A DNA stretch of 64,000 bases from Streptomyces liangshanensis (lineage in GTDB: Bacteria > Actinomycetota > Actinomycetes > Streptomycetales > Streptomycetaceae): contig NZ_CP050177.1 of NCBI RefSeq assembly GCF_011694815.1, positions 7,509,501 to 7,573,500 on the forward strand, in the 5' to 3' direction. Under the pieces are notes generated by a model. That model made no database searches, was not told the origin of the DNA, and saw only the letters and a program-made list of their open reading frames with translations. Positions 33,333 to 42,733 of the stretch are shown here, in pieces. Position 1 is the stretch's first letter. Each line of letters begins with the position of its first letter. A program made the translations under genes and the position numbers.

Positions 33333-34169
33333 GTGAACACCATGGCCGACTTCCTCCGGATCCGGCGCGGACGCATCGGCCCGGCCGACGTCGGGCTGCC
33401 CACCGGACCGGGCGCCCGGCGCACACCCGGGCTGCGCCGCGAGGAGTTGGCGGCGCTGGCCGGCGTGAGCGTCGACTACTACATCCGGATCGAGCAGGGG
33501 CGGGAGACCGCGCCCAGCGACGCGGTCCTGGGCGCGTTGGCCCGGGTCCTGCGGCTCACCGCCGACGAGCACGCCCACCTGCTCGGCCTCGCCGACCAGG
33601 TCGCCGGGCGGACACCGCGCCGCCGGCCGGCCGACGCGCGGCCGGCCGGTCCTGGCCTGCGGCTGCTGCTGGAGTCGGTCCGGCCCAGCCCGGCGTACGT
33701 ACTCGACGACGTCAACGACGTGCTGGCCGCGAATCCCGAGGGCCTCGCGCTGATGCCCGGGCTCGGCGACTCACCGCCCGGACAGCGCAACACGATTCGG
33801 TACACCTTCCTGCACGCCGCCGCCCGCACCCTTTTCGCCGACTGGGGCCGGGTGGCGCGCAACGGTGTCGCGCACCTGCGCACCGCCCAACTGACCGCCC
33901 CGGAGCGGACGGCCGCGCTGGTCGCCGAACTGGAGGCGGCCAGCGGCGAGTTCGCCGCTCTGTGGCGCCGGCACGAGGTAGCGGCCAAGCGCGCCGGCGA
34001 GACCGCGTTCCGGCACCCGGTGATCGGCCCGACCACCCTCGCCAACGAGGTGCTCCGCCCTGTCGGCGAGGGGCAGCGCCTGCTGATCTACCAGGCCCCG
34101 CCCGGTACGGCCGAGCACAACGCGCTGGTCCTGCTGGCCATGACCGTCGAGGACGTGCGCACCCCGTGA
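33333..34169 (+). CDS. XRE family regulator with MmyB-like ligand domain
   Basis: 278 residues. The N-terminal helix-turn-helix spans about 4-75 (MADFLRIRRGRIGPADVGLP, RREELAALAGVSVDYYIRIEQG), followed by an MmyB-like PAS-fold domain (YVLDDVNDVLAANPEGLALMPG, FRHPVIGPTTLANEVLRPVGEG). This family controls adjacent oxidoreductases and hydrolases and may sense fatty acids or aromatic ligands. GTG at 33333; an ATG at 33342 is possible. Divergent from an SDR gene with a palindrome between. Its 3' end is 46 bases from the convergent EccC-like gene. Confidence 0.9.
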   Translation: MNTMADFLRIRRGRIGPADVGLPTGPGARRTPGLRREELAALAGVSVDYYIRIEQGRETAPSDAVLGALARVLRLTADEHAHLLGLADQVAGRTPRRRPADARPAGPGLRLLLESVRPSPAYVLDDVNDVLAANPEGLALMPGLGDSPPGQRNTIRYTFLHAAARTLFADWGRVARNGVAHLRTAQLTAPERTAALVAELEAASGEFAALWRRHEVAAKRAGETAFRHPVIGPTTLANEVLRPVGEGQRLLIYQAPPGTAEHNALVLLAMTVEDVRTP

Positions 34170-34215
34170 ACCCGGAGCGGCCGATGTGATTGATCCTCTT
34201 TCCCTGAGTTCTCCC

Positions 34216-37200
34216 TCAGTCCTCCAGGACCGTCCCCGGCACCTGTACGGCGAGCAGGGTGCCGTCACCGAGATGCAGCAACCCCCGCCCCGGCTGCGGC
34301 GCCTGGCCGATCAGCCCGCGCGTCAGCTTGGTCCCGATCACCTCGCCGTCCCCCAGGCTCTGCGGTGACAGCAGCATGCCGGTGCGGTTCCGCTTGACCT
34401 GGCCCATCCAGCCCGCGAGGCTCAGCGACATCGACTCGGCGTTGCCCGCGACCACCACGCCCCAGCCGTTGCCCGCCCCGCCGCGCGCGAGCAGTGCGAG
34501 ATCCGGGTCGATCTCCGCGCCCATGAACAGCTCCGCGTCGTCGATCACGATGACCGCGTTGTCCTCCGGGACGTTGCCCAGCACCTTGCGGAACTCCTCG
34601 ACCGACACCTCCGTCTCGGTGATCACCGCGGCCACCCCGGCACGGCCCGCCAGGTCACGCAGCGGCGAGCGGCGCGGGGCCAGCACGACCACCCCCGCCC
34701 CGGCGTCCAGCGCCGACCGCGTCACCGTCAGGAGGGCCGTGCTGCGCCCCGTACGCGGCGGCCCGGCGACGGCGAACGTCGGTACGTCCGCCAGATCCGG
34801 CCCCAGCCCCGCCAGGGTGTCCCCGCCGACCGCCACCAGCGGCCGCATCGCGCCGCGTTTCGTGTGCAGCGCCAGCGCCTCCCGGTAGGTGACACGGTCG
34901 GGCAGCACGTCCAGCCGCCGGGCCCGGCGCTCGGCCGGCACCTCCGCCTCGCGGCGGGTGAGCTCCGCGCCGAGATCGCTCAGGAACCGCGCCTGCGCCG
35001 TACCCGACAGATCCGTACCCAGCACGGCGATCTGTGCCTCGCTCAGGTCCTGGGTCCGCAGACCGCGGCCCGGTGCCGCGTCCGCGGGCGCGGCCTTGGT
35101 GGGGACCCCCACCGACGAGTAGTCGGCCCGGTCGTTCATCCGCAGGACGATCTTGTCCTCGGTGGTGCCGCCGAAGCGGCTGCTGCCCAGCACCCGGTCG
35201 CCGGCCAGGACGAGGTGGATGCCTACCCCCGCGCCGTCCCGCAGCAACCGGACCATCCGCTCCAGGTAGCTGCCGTTGTCGAAGGCGTTGTACTCCCGCT
35301 CGAACACCTCGAAGCGGTCCACCAGCACCACGAGGTGCGGCAGCCGCTCCGCCGGCTCGGCCATCCGGCGCAGCTCCGCCAGGTCGGCCGTGCCCCGTGC
35401 GCCCAGCACACCCTGGCGGTACGTCAGTTCGGCCGTCAGCCGGTCCAGCAGGCGGCTCAGGCGCTCGGTCTGGTTGCGGTCCACGACCGCCCCGGTGTGC
35501 GGCAGCGCGGTCAGCGCGTTGAGCGCCCCGTTGCCGCAGTCGATGCCGTACAGGTGCACGTCCTGCGCGCCGTGGGCCTGGGCGAGCGCCGCCGCCAGGG
35601 TGCGCAGGGTCTGCGAACGCCCGCTGCGGGGCGAGCCGATGATGTGCAGGTGACCCGCCCGGTCCAGGTCGAACACCAGCGGGGTACGGCTCTGCTGGGC
35701 CGGCAGGTCCACCATGCCGTACTCGACGGCGGGCAGTTCGGCTGCCCGGTCCGCGAACGCCTTCGGCGCCGGGGACGGGGTCCACTCCAGCACCTCGGGC
35801 AGCGCGGGCAGCCACGGGCTCGGCTGCCGGGGCACCTCCGCCAGCCGCGACGCCTGCGCGACGGCCGCGGTCAGGACCGCCAGGTCGGTGACGGCCTCGG
35901 TCGCCCGCGCGCCGCCTCCGCCGCCGGACCGCAGGCGTACCGGGCCGCCCAGCTCCTGCCAGGACACCGCTCGCGCCCGTACCGGCACCTCCACGTCCGC
36001 GGGCATCGCCCCGCCGGGGCGGCGACCGCCCACCCGGCCCGCCTGGAACGGCAGCAGCGCCGAGGGCCCGAGGCGGGCGTAGGCACGCCCGGGATTGGCC
36101 GGGGAGATCTCCCCGGCCTCGGCCGCGTCGATGATGTCGCGGCTCTCGGAGGTGTCCGTGGTGCGCAGCGCGATCCGCAGGTTGGTGTTGGCGCGGATGT
36201 CGGCGGTCACCGCGCCGCTGGGCCGCTGGGTCGCGAGGACCAGGTGGATGCCGAGGGAACGGCCGCGCTGGGCGATGTTGACCAGACCCGAGATGAAGTC
36301 GGGCAGTTCCCGCGCCATGGAGGCGAACTCGTCGATCACGAGCAGCAGCCGGGGGAGCGGCGGCAGGACGTCCCCGCCCCGGCCGCGCTTGTCGAGGTAG
36401 TCCTCGATGTCCTTGGCGCTCGCCTGCGCGAGCTGAGTCTCGCGGCGGCGCAGCTCGGCGCCGAGGGAGACGAGGGCGCGCTCGACCAGACGCGTGTCGA
36501 GGTCGGTGACCAGCCCCACCGTGTGCGGCAGGTCGGCGCACTCGGCGAAGGCGCTGCCGCCCTTGTAGTCGACGAGGACGAACGTCATCTCGTCGGGCCG
36601 GTTCACCACCGCGAGCGTGGCGACGAGCGTCTGGAGGAGCTCCGACTTGCCGGAACCGGTGGTGCCCGCGATCAGGGCGTGCGGCCCGTCCCGTACCAGG
36701 TCGACGGAGAAGTCCCCGTCGTAACCGGTGCCGAGGACGGCCCGGGTGGAACGCCCGCCGAGCGACCAGCCCGCCACGATCGCCTCGGCGGTCGGCGGTT
36801 CGACGTTCAGCAGGTCCAGCAGCCGTACGGAGGCGGGCAGGGCGCTCTCGTCGGCGTCCCCGACCCCGCGCAGCGGCGCGAGCGCCCGCGCCAGGTGCTC
36901 GTACCAGTCGGCCTCGGGCGAGTCGGTCCGGACGTCCTCCAGGGCCGCGCCCACCCCGGTGCGCACCCGCGAGCCGCCCCGGGGGCTTCCCTGCGTGACG
37001 ACGACCGCGCCGCACTCCTCGGGGAGCAGGCGCTCCTCGCGGTCCATGCAGATCGTGTACACCCCGACCGACGGGCCGTCCCGCAGCAGCGCGATCACCC
37101 CGGGCAGGGAACGGGCGCGGCGCGCCTGGTCCAGCACCACCAGGATGTCGGGGTGGCCGTTGACCCCGCCGCGGACCAGTTCGGTGCCCGCCGCGACCCG

Positions 37201-38616
37201 CGCCGAGACGATCTGCCCCAGCTCGCCGATGCGGCGGGCCAGGGAGTCGGCCGTACTGCCCACCAGGGAGTACGTGTCCTCGTTCGCCGGCCGGCCGTGC
37301 GGGAGCCAGCGGGTCCACGACCAGTCGCGCTCGCCGTCGGGGCCGCCGAGCACGACGATCCGCAGGTCGGCGGGGCTGTGCAGGGACGCGGCCTGGGCGG
37401 CCATCCAGCCGGCCAGCCGGCCCGCGCCCGGCCCCGCGATCCCGGCGACGCCCGCCCGCCGCAGGGGGACGGCGACCGGCACCTGGTTCAGCCAGGGCAC
37501 GGTGGAACGCCGGTGCTCGTCCAGCGTCGGATCCTCGACGCCGAGCGACGACGGCAGGTCGGCGGTGCCCACCCGGACGTCGAGGAAGTCGGGATCCTGC
37601 CAGCGGCGTTCCCACAGTCGCTCCGAGGGCTGCGCGGCCATCCGCAGCAGGGACGCCGGATCCGGCAGGGAGAGCCGCAGGTTGTGCTGCTCGGCCAGGA
37701 CGGCGGCGTCGATGTCGGCGCGCAGCCTGGTCATGGTCTCGCTGTGCTTCTGTTCCTGCTCCAGGTACTTGAGCATGGCCTGCTTGCGGCCGCCGAACTG
37801 CGTGAGGAGCGCGGCGACCGGGGAGAGCAGGGCGAGGAAGACGAAGGTCCAGCGGTGCGTCACGAAGATGGCGATCGCCGCGCTGGCGGCCGGGAGCAGC
37901 AGGATCGGGAGCAGCGGGATCGGCCGCTTGTCCGGCTTGACCGGCGGGGCGGGCAGCCGGAACCGGCTGGCCGCGGGGGAGGGGAAGAAGCGCGGAGGCC
38001 GGTTGAACTCCAGGCCCAGGCCGTCCGCCGCCGGGGTCAGCGGTGCCTTCGCGGAGTTCCGTACCGTCAGTTCCAGCAGGGTGTCCCCGACGGCGAGCTG
38101 ACTGCCCTCGCGCCACGGGAGGTCGCCGCTGACGGTCTTCCCGTCGAGCTGGGACGTCCCGGTCACGCTGAGGACGCCGGAACCGTCCAGCGCGACCCTG
38201 ACCCGGGCGCCCACCACCGGGGCCCCCGGCGCGAGCCGGATCCGGCAGCCGTCGCCGCTGCCGATGTCGTACTCGCCCGGCGGCAGACGGAAGACCGTGC
38301 CCGCCCCGGGGCCCGACACCAGCCGGAGTTCGGTCCGGCCCTCGGGCTCGGGGTCCCGCAGAACGGGAGTGCCGAGCCCGAGGTCCATGCCGTCCCGCAC
38401 ACCGGCCACCTGGAGGGTGGCTTCGGGGTCGACCCGCTCGGCACCGATGTAGAGGTCCGGTGCCGGGGTCCCCTCCGCGCCGGCCTCGGTGTGACCGACG
38501 GCGCGTGCCAGTTCCGCCGCGAACCGGGCCGCCCGGGCGGAGGGTTCGGTGTCGACGACGACCGTGGTGGACACCCCCTCGGCCAGGGGGTCGCGAACGC
38601 TGACGTTCAATCGCAC
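34216..38616 (-). CDS. EccC/EssC-like type VII secretion ATPase with N-terminal FHA domain
   Basis: 1466-residue membrane ATPase. Residues 1-85 form a beta-rich domain of unknown type (MRLNVSVRDPLAEG). An FHA domain lies about 93-175 (GAGTVFRLPPGEYDIGSGDGC, QLAVGDTLLELTV). Two transmembrane helices at 230-252 and 255-273 (IPLLPILLLPAASAAIAIFV, WTFVFLALLSPVAALL). Three FtsK/SpoIIIE ATPase domains follow, with Walker A AGTTGSGKSELL (~649-660), GSPRSGRSQ (~993) and GPPRTGRST (~1284); the first also has VIDEFASMA as Walker B. Fusion of all ATPase domains with FHA in front is the EssC (firmicute) layout. The FHA phosphopeptide residues (GR, SxxH) are missing. GTG at 38616 follows TGAGGAACCCATAGCC. 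Confidence 0.9.
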   Translation of the reverse strand: MRLNVSVRDPLAEGVSTTVVVDTEPSARAARFAAELARAVGHTEAGAEGTPAPDLYIGAERVDPEATLQVAGVRDGMDLGLGTPVLRDPEPEGRTELRLVSGPGAGTVFRLPPGEYDIGSGDGCRIRLAPGAPVVGARVRVALDGSGVLSVTGTSQLDGKTVSGDLPWREGSQLAVGDTLLELTVRNSAKAPLTPAADGLGLEFNRPPRFFPSPAASRFRLPAPPVKPDKRPIPLLPILLLPAASAAIAIFVTHRWTFVFLALLSPVAALLTQFGGRKQAMLKYLEQEQKHSETMTRLRADIDAAVLAEQHNLRLSLPDPASLLRMAAQPSERLWERRWQDPDFLDVRVGTADLPSSLGVEDPTLDEHRRSTVPWLNQVPVAVPLRRAGVAGIAGPGAGRLAGWMAAQAASLHSPADLRIVVLGGPDGERDWSWTRWLPHGRPANEDTYSLVGSTADSLARRIGELGQIVSARVAAGTELVRGGVNGHPDILVVLDQARRARSLPGVIALLRDGPSVGVYTICMDREERLLPEECGAVVVTQGSPRGGSRVRTGVGAALEDVRTDSPEADWYEHLARALAPLRGVGDADESALPASVRLLDLLNVEPPTAEAIVAGWSLGGRSTRAVLGTGYDGDFSVDLVRDGPHALIAGTTGSGKSELLQTLVATLAVVNRPDEMTFVLVDYKGGSAFAECADLPHTVGLVTDLDTRLVERALVSLGAELRRRETQLAQASAKDIEDYLDKRGRGGDVLPPLPRLLLVIDEFASMARELPDFISGLVNIAQRGRSLGIHLVLATQRPSGAVTADIRANTNLRIALRTTDTSESRDIIDAAEAGEISPANPGRAYARLGPSALLPFQAGRVGGRRPGGAMPADVEVPVRARAVSWQELGGPVRLRSGGGGGARATEAVTDLAVLTAAVAQASRLAEVPRQPSPWLPALPEVLEWTPSPAPKAFADRAAELPAVEYGMVDLPAQQSRTPLVFDLDRAGHLHIIGSPRSGRSQTLRTLAAALAQAHGAQDVHLYGIDCGNGALNALTALPHTGAVVDRNQTERLSRLLDRLTAELTYRQGVLGARGTADLAELRRMAEPAERLPHLVVLVDRFEVFEREYNAFDNGSYLERMVRLLRDGAGVGIHLVLAGDRVLGSSRFGGTTEDKIVLRMNDRADYSSVGVPTKAAPADAAPGRGLRTQDLSEAQIAVLGTDLSGTAQARFLSDLGAELTRREAEVPAERRARRLDVLPDRVTYREALALHTKRGAMRPLVAVGGDTLAGLGPDLADVPTFAVAGPPRTGRSTALLTVTRSALDAGAGVVVLAPRRSPLRDLAGRAGVAAVITETEVSVEEFRKVLGNVPEDNAVIVIDDAELFMGAEIDPDLALLARGGAGNGWGVVVAGNAESMSLSLAGWMGQVKRNRTGMLLSPQSLGDGEVIGTKLTRGLIGQAPQPGRGLLHLGDGTLLAVQVPGTVLED

Positions 38617-38680
38617 GGCTATGGGTTCCTCACGGGAGAGTGGGCGGCTGGGAGGGCGGGGAGGAGGGGCCTGCGGTGGG

Positions 38681-38974
38681 TCAGCCGATGTTCGAGCCGA
38701 GCTGCTCGTCGGTCTGCGAGAAGGCCTCACCGACGGACTTGACGTACTGGCTGATGCCCTGGAGGCCCTCGTTGACCTGCTGGAAGCCCTTCGCGAACTC
38801 CTCGAAGAAGGGCTGGAACTTCTGCTGGGCCGCGGGCGTGCTGTAGCCCTGCGAGAGCAGCTGGTTGACGCGCCCCCGCACCTCGGTGAGCTTGTCCTGG
38901 AGCGACGTGAAGTCGTTGAGCAGCGAGGCGGAGGCCGAGGCGGTCTCGTCGGAGTTGACGGCGAAGTTGGGCAT
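38681..38974 (-). CDS. WXG100-family protein
   Basis: 97 residues, helical hairpin of ESAT-6 size: MPNFAVNSDETASASASLL, then SLQDKLTEVRGRVNQLLSQGYS, a turn and FEEFAKGFQQVNEGLQGISQY, LGSNIG. The classical WxG is replaced by the segment SQGYSTPAAQQKF, so it is a variant. Likely a secreted substrate or targeting partner of the ATPase it precedes. AGGAG lies 9 bases upstream of the ATG. The gap to the ATPase gene is 64 bases on the same strand, so they are co-transcribed. Confidence 0.8.
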   Translation of the reverse strand: MPNFAVNSDETASASASLLNDFTSLQDKLTEVRGRVNQLLSQGYSTPAAQQKFQPFFEEFAKGFQQVNEGLQGISQYVKSVGEAFSQTDEQLGSNIG

Positions 38975-39052
38975 GTGGGTGCTCCTAGCGTGTTCTTGGT
39001 GCGGTCCGCCCCCGGACGGGGCGGAGGTTCAGGACGCCCGGCGCCGGGTCGC

Positions 39053-40978
39053 TCAGGGCGCGGGCGGGGTGCCGGTCGCGGGTGGGGTCGGCTCGGTGGG
39101 CGGCGTCGGCGTGCCGGGCGGCGTCGGCGGCGTGACGGAGGCCGTCTCCTCGACCGGCGAGGACGGAGCGGTGGTGAAGCCGCCCTCCTCGACCGGTGAC
39201 GAAGGAGCCGTGGTGAAGCCGCCGTCGCTGTCGGTGGGGCTCTGCGGCGGGCCGAAGGGCGAGCCGGTCGGTTCGGTGGGGCTGCCGGGAGGCGACGGGG
39301 GGAGGGGGATGTCCTGCGGCTCGGGGCCGGGGGAGGAAGGCTCGGGGTTCGGGGCGGAGTCGGGGCTCGGGGAGGAGGAACTGTCGCCCGTCGGCGCCGG
39401 GGTGACGGTGTGCGTGGACGAGGTGTCACCGGTGTGCGCGGCGGCGTCGCCGGTGTGCGCGGACGGGGGCGTGCTGCCCTCGGGTTTCGACGTCTTCGTC
39501 GGGATGAGCCCGGAGATCCTGTCGTGCACCGTCCCGTGCGCGGTGCCCGGTGCGGTGGGGATGAAGTTGGACGCCTCCGAGGTGACCGCGTCACCGAGGG
39601 ACGTGCCCTCGCTCACCGCCACGCCCACCTTGACGGCGGAGGCCGCCGCCTCCGGCACGAGTTCGCCCGCCTGCTCCAGCGCCCCGTCCTTCGCGTCCCG
39701 CAGCCGGTCGCCGAGGGACTTGGCGCCGGCCGCCCCCGAACCGGCCGCCCCCGAACCGGCCGCCGCCGGACCTGCCGCCCCCGAACCGGCCGCCGCCGGG
39801 GCCGTGGCGGGAGAGGCCGCAGCGGGAGAGGCCGCCGCGCCCGCCTCCGTACCGCCGCCGCGCCCCTTCCTGATGATGCCCGCCCCCTTGATCAGCCCGC
39901 CGACGCCGGCCACGGCGGCCGCGCCGCCGAAGATGGCCTTGGCGTCCAGGGGGTCGCCGTTGAGCTTCTCGACGGCGGCCTCCTTCCCGGACTCCACACC
40001 GAACTTGACGGTGACGTCACCGACGACCTTGCCCGCCTCCTTGACGCCCGCGCCCGCGAGCAGCCCGCCGCCGATCTTGCTCGTGGTGAGGGTGTCGGCG
40101 ATCTTCGTGATGCTCCCGGTGGCGCTCTTGATCACACCCGCCCCGGCCTTGAGCAGACCGGGCGCGATCTTCGTCGCTATCGCGCCCGCGCCCTTCAGCA
40201 GCGCCCCTCCGGGGATGAACGACAGGAGCCCGACGAGGAAGTCCCCCAGTCTGAACTGCCCGCTCCCGATGGCCACGATCTGGTTCACGGCGAACAACGC
40301 GGCCCCCAGCAGGACCCCGGCCACCGGGAAGAAGATCGAGGTGATGGCGATGAGCGCGCCCAACAGGATCTGGATGAAAGGGAAGTCCTTGAACGCGTCG
40401 GCGATCTTCTGGAAGATGTTCCGCTCGGGAATCGCCTGCGAGACGGCGACATCGAGGACACGCTCGCACTCGCGCGCGGCGGAGTCGCGCAGGTCCTTCG
40501 CGTCCTGGGCCATGCGCTTGGCGGCCGTCAACTCCTGGTCGGCCGCGTCCTTGCTGTCCGACTGCTGCTTGTTCTGGGCCTTCTGTTCGTCCGTCGCGTC
40601 CGCGGGGAGGGGCGCGACCGTCTGCGCCGCGGCGCCCGCCACCGAGGCCGCCTTGTCCATCGCCTGGTCCAACATGTCCTGCGCCTGCACCAGTTGCGGA
40701 GAGTAGCCGCGGTAGGCGTCGGCGGCGGAGTGGTACGAGTCGACGGTCTTGCCGAGCTTGTCCGGCAGGTCGCCGATCACGCCCTTCAGACTGTCGATCG
40801 CGGCCCCGCGGCCGGACTCCAGGCCGCCGCCCTTCTGCGTGAACTGCCGGGCGACATCGGCCTCGTCACCGATCTGCCGGTACCGGGTCTCCAGGCGGTC
40901 GATCTCCTCGGGCTGCCCCGGGGTGGGGTCCGCGTCCATGCCGACGATCTCGAAACCGGACGTGTGCCGTCGCGCCAC
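39053..40978 (-). CDS. Putative type VII-secreted effector with Pro/Ser/Thr-rich tail
   Basis: 641 residues. The first ~110 (FEIVGMDADPTPGQPEEI, YRQIGDEADVARQF, SYHSAADAYRGYSPQLVQA) match the putative T7SS secretion-signal domain (DPTPGxPE) that opens many actinobacterial polymorphic toxins. A coiled segment (100-175) and a hydrophobic block (IQILLGALIAITSIFFPVAG, GALFAVNQIVAIG-like, 195-235) follow, then Gly/Ala-rich alpha segments. The C-terminal ~240 residues are a low-complexity, Pro/Ser/Thr-rich tail with GGFTTAPSSPVEE twice. No known toxin domain. GTG at 40978 is chosen so that the complete signal domain is included; the ATG at 40939 would truncate it. Same strand and order as the WXG100 gene. 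Confidence 0.7.
   Translation of the reverse strand: MARRHTSGFEIVGMDADPTPGQPEEIDRLETRYRQIGDEADVARQFTQKGGGLESGRGAAIDSLKGVIGDLPDKLGKTVDSYHSAADAYRGYSPQLVQAQDMLDQAMDKAASVAGAAAQTVAPLPADATDEQKAQNKQQSDSKDAADQELTAAKRMAQDAKDLRDSAARECERVLDVAVSQAIPERNIFQKIADAFKDFPFIQILLGALIAITSIFFPVAGVLLGAALFAVNQIVAIGSGQFRLGDFLVGLLSFIPGGALLKGAGAIATKIAPGLLKAGAGVIKSATGSITKIADTLTTSKIGGGLLAGAGVKEAGKVVGDVTVKFGVESGKEAAVEKLNGDPLDAKAIFGGAAAVAGVGGLIKGAGIIRKGRGGGTEAGAAASPAAASPATAPAAAGSGAAGPAAAGSGAAGSGAAGAKSLGDRLRDAKDGALEQAGELVPEAAASAVKVGVAVSEGTSLGDAVTSEASNFIPTAPGTAHGTVHDRISGLIPTKTSKPEGSTPPSAHTGDAAAHTGDTSSTHTVTPAPTGDSSSSPSPDSAPNPEPSSPGPEPQDIPLPPSPPGSPTEPTGSPFGPPQSPTDSDGGFTTAPSSPVEEGGFTTAPSSPVEETASVTPPTPPGTPTPPTEPTPPATGTPPAP
39146..39223. 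repeat. Two 39-bp direct repeats inside the effector gene
   Basis: Units 39146-39184 and 39185-39223 are adjacent, differ at a few bases and keep frame, coding for the duplicated GGFTTAPSSPVEE. Confidence 0.8.
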
Positions 40979-41156
40979 CTGGTGCCCCCGCGGAGATTGG
41001 ATCCTTGCCGCGAGATACACGGAGCGCGACGCCCGGCGGGTTCACTTCTCACGCGAAATCGCGGAAAAAAGGGCCTCGAACCATTTCCCCGGTTCCTTCG
41101 TGTAACGGGTGACTACGGACCGGGGGACCTGCCCCGGCGGAACATGGGTGGGAAAC

Positions 41157-42659
41157 ATGAGGAACGGCGCCCGCGCCACGCGTCGGCAAGACGCCCCGAC
41201 GTCACGGCCGGCCGGACGGAACGGTGCCGCCACCCTGACGGCCCTGGTCGCGACCATTCTGCTGGCCCTGTGCGCCGTTCTCGGCGCGGCCGGTCCGGGG
41301 GCCGCGGCCGACGGGGACGGGCTCATCAAGGTGTACGTGGTCAAGTCGCCCGCGCAGAACGGCGGTACGACCGACACCCTCGGGTCCATTGCCGCGAGCA
41401 CGCTCGGTGACCCCGGCCGCTCCGACGACATCTTCACCCTCAACCGCGGCCTCGCCCAGCCGGACGGCGGCGCGCTCAACAACCCGGCGGACCCGCTGGT
41501 GCCGGGCTGGATCCTGCGCCTCCCGGACGACGCCTCGGGCCCGGACGTACAACTCGCCAAGGAGGCGGGGAACCAGGACTCGACCGCCCCGGGCACCGGG
41601 TCGGGACAGGCCCAGAACGGCACGGGACGGACGCAGAACGGCACGGGACAGGCCCAGAACAGCACAGGTGGGACCGCCGCGACGGACTCCGGCGCCCTCG
41701 TGTTCCCGCTGGCCGCCGTCCTCGCCGTGGCCGGGGCCTTCCTGCTCGCCCTGGTGACGGCGGGCATCGTCGGCAGGCGCCGGGTTGCCAGGGCCGCCCG
41801 CGCGCTGGCCGGCTGGTTCCGCGCGCTCGGCGAGCCCGCCCGCCGGCGCCGCCGCCGCAGGCAACGCCGCGCGCTGGCCGGCCGGTTCGCCTCGGACACC
41901 GAGTCCGTACGCCGTGCCTACGGCGTCCTGGAGGAGTTCGGCGGGAGCGGCGGACGCGAGGGGACGGCCGTCCACGCGGTACGGGTCGACCGTGCGGGCG
42001 TCACGGCCTGGCTGGCCGTCCCGGACACGGCATCCGATCCCTGGAAGAAGCTGGACGGCACCCGGTGGCGCCGCGCCGGCACCTGGCCGGGCGGCGGACT
42101 GGGGGAGAGCACGGCGGCCCGCTCGGCGGACCCGTCCGCCTGCCTCGTACGGGTGGGTACGGACGACGAGGGCGAACCTGTCTTCGTCGACCTCAGCCGG
42201 CTCGACGGCATCCTCAGTGTCACCGGGGACCGCGCCGTGTCCCACGACGTGGTGCGCGGCCTGCTCGACGAGATCGCCCGTACCCGGCCCGACGTCCCGG
42301 TGACCCAGCTCGTCGGCGCGGACGGCGGGTCCCCCTTCGCCGTACCGCCGGAGCTGACGACCCGTCCGGCGGACGGTGCCGTACGGGCGGTGTCCCCGCG
42401 AGAGGGCCGGGCGGCCACCGGCCGGGGCACCGTACGGGCCGGGGCGGTACGCCGTCCCCTCAAGGGCCTGGTCGTCGTGTCCGGCGCACCGGCTGGTCGG
42501 GAGGCGGCCGAGCTGCTCGACCTGTGCGGCCCCGGCGGCGCGGGGTGGACGGCCCTGGTGTGCGGCGAGGTCGGCGGGGCGCACTGGCGCTGGCACGCGG
42601 CCGCCGGGGGCACGGTGGAGATCCCCGTCCTGGGCGTGCGGCTCACCGTCCCCGCCTGA
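41157..42659 (+). CDS. LysM-type membrane protein of T7SS-like locus
   Basis: 500 residues. A first transmembrane/signal helix near 22-45 (LTALVATILLALCAVLGAAG) is followed by an extracytoplasmic LysM-like part (IKVYVVKSPAQNGGTTDTLG, LGDPGRSDDIFTLNRGLAQP, VPGWILRLP; about 55-130), a Gln/Asn/Thr-Gly linker (QNGTGRTQNGTGQAQNSTGG), a second helix (LVFPLAAVLAVAGAFLLALV, about 180-205), a basic stretch RRRRRRRQRR and a ~270-residue cytoplasmic domain without recognised motif. The layout resembles LysM-BTAD membrane proteins but lacks the transcription domain. Divergent from the effector gene and downstream of it in the same block; probable wall-facing component or regulator of the secretion system. 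Confidence 0.65.
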   Translation: MRNGARATRRQDAPTSRPAGRNGAATLTALVATILLALCAVLGAAGPGAAADGDGLIKVYVVKSPAQNGGTTDTLGSIAASTLGDPGRSDDIFTLNRGLAQPDGGALNNPADPLVPGWILRLPDDASGPDVQLAKEAGNQDSTAPGTGSGQAQNGTGRTQNGTGQAQNSTGGTAATDSGALVFPLAAVLAVAGAFLLALVTAGIVGRRRVARAARALAGWFRALGEPARRRRRRRQRRALAGRFASDTESVRRAYGVLEEFGGSGGREGTAVHAVRVDRAGVTAWLAVPDTASDPWKKLDGTRWRRAGTWPGGGLGESTAARSADPSACLVRVGTDDEGEPVFVDLSRLDGILSVTGDRAVSHDVVRGLLDEIARTRPDVPVTQLVGADGGSPFAVPPELTTRPADGAVRAVSPREGRAATGRGTVRAGAVRRPLKGLVVVSGAPAGREAAELLDLCGPGGAGWTALVCGEVGGAHWRWHAAAGGTVEIPVLGVRLTVPA

Positions 42660-42666
42660 GGCCCGC

Positions 42667-42722
42667 GGCCCCGCCACCCCCGGGCGCCCGCCCGGACCCG
42701 GCCGCCCGGGGGCGGCGGGGCC
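42667..42722. terminator. Bidirectional terminator hairpin
   Basis: 20-bp stem with one mismatch: 42667-42686 pairs with 42703-42722 across a 16-base loop, between convergent LysM protein and sigma factor genes. Confidence 0.75.
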
Positions 42723-42733
42723 GGACAACGATG

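Noticed and set aside
38617..39594. Reading frame of the ATPase extended upstream by about 326 residues
   Set aside because: It covers the WXG100 gene and part of the effector gene in another frame, is Pro/Arg-rich and out of phase with the normal codon pattern; the GTG at 38616 with its own ribosome site is the natural start.
39726..39798. Short Ala/Gly repeat in the effector gene taken as CRISPR-like
   Set aside because: Adjacent degenerate 15/30-bp coding repeats without spacers.
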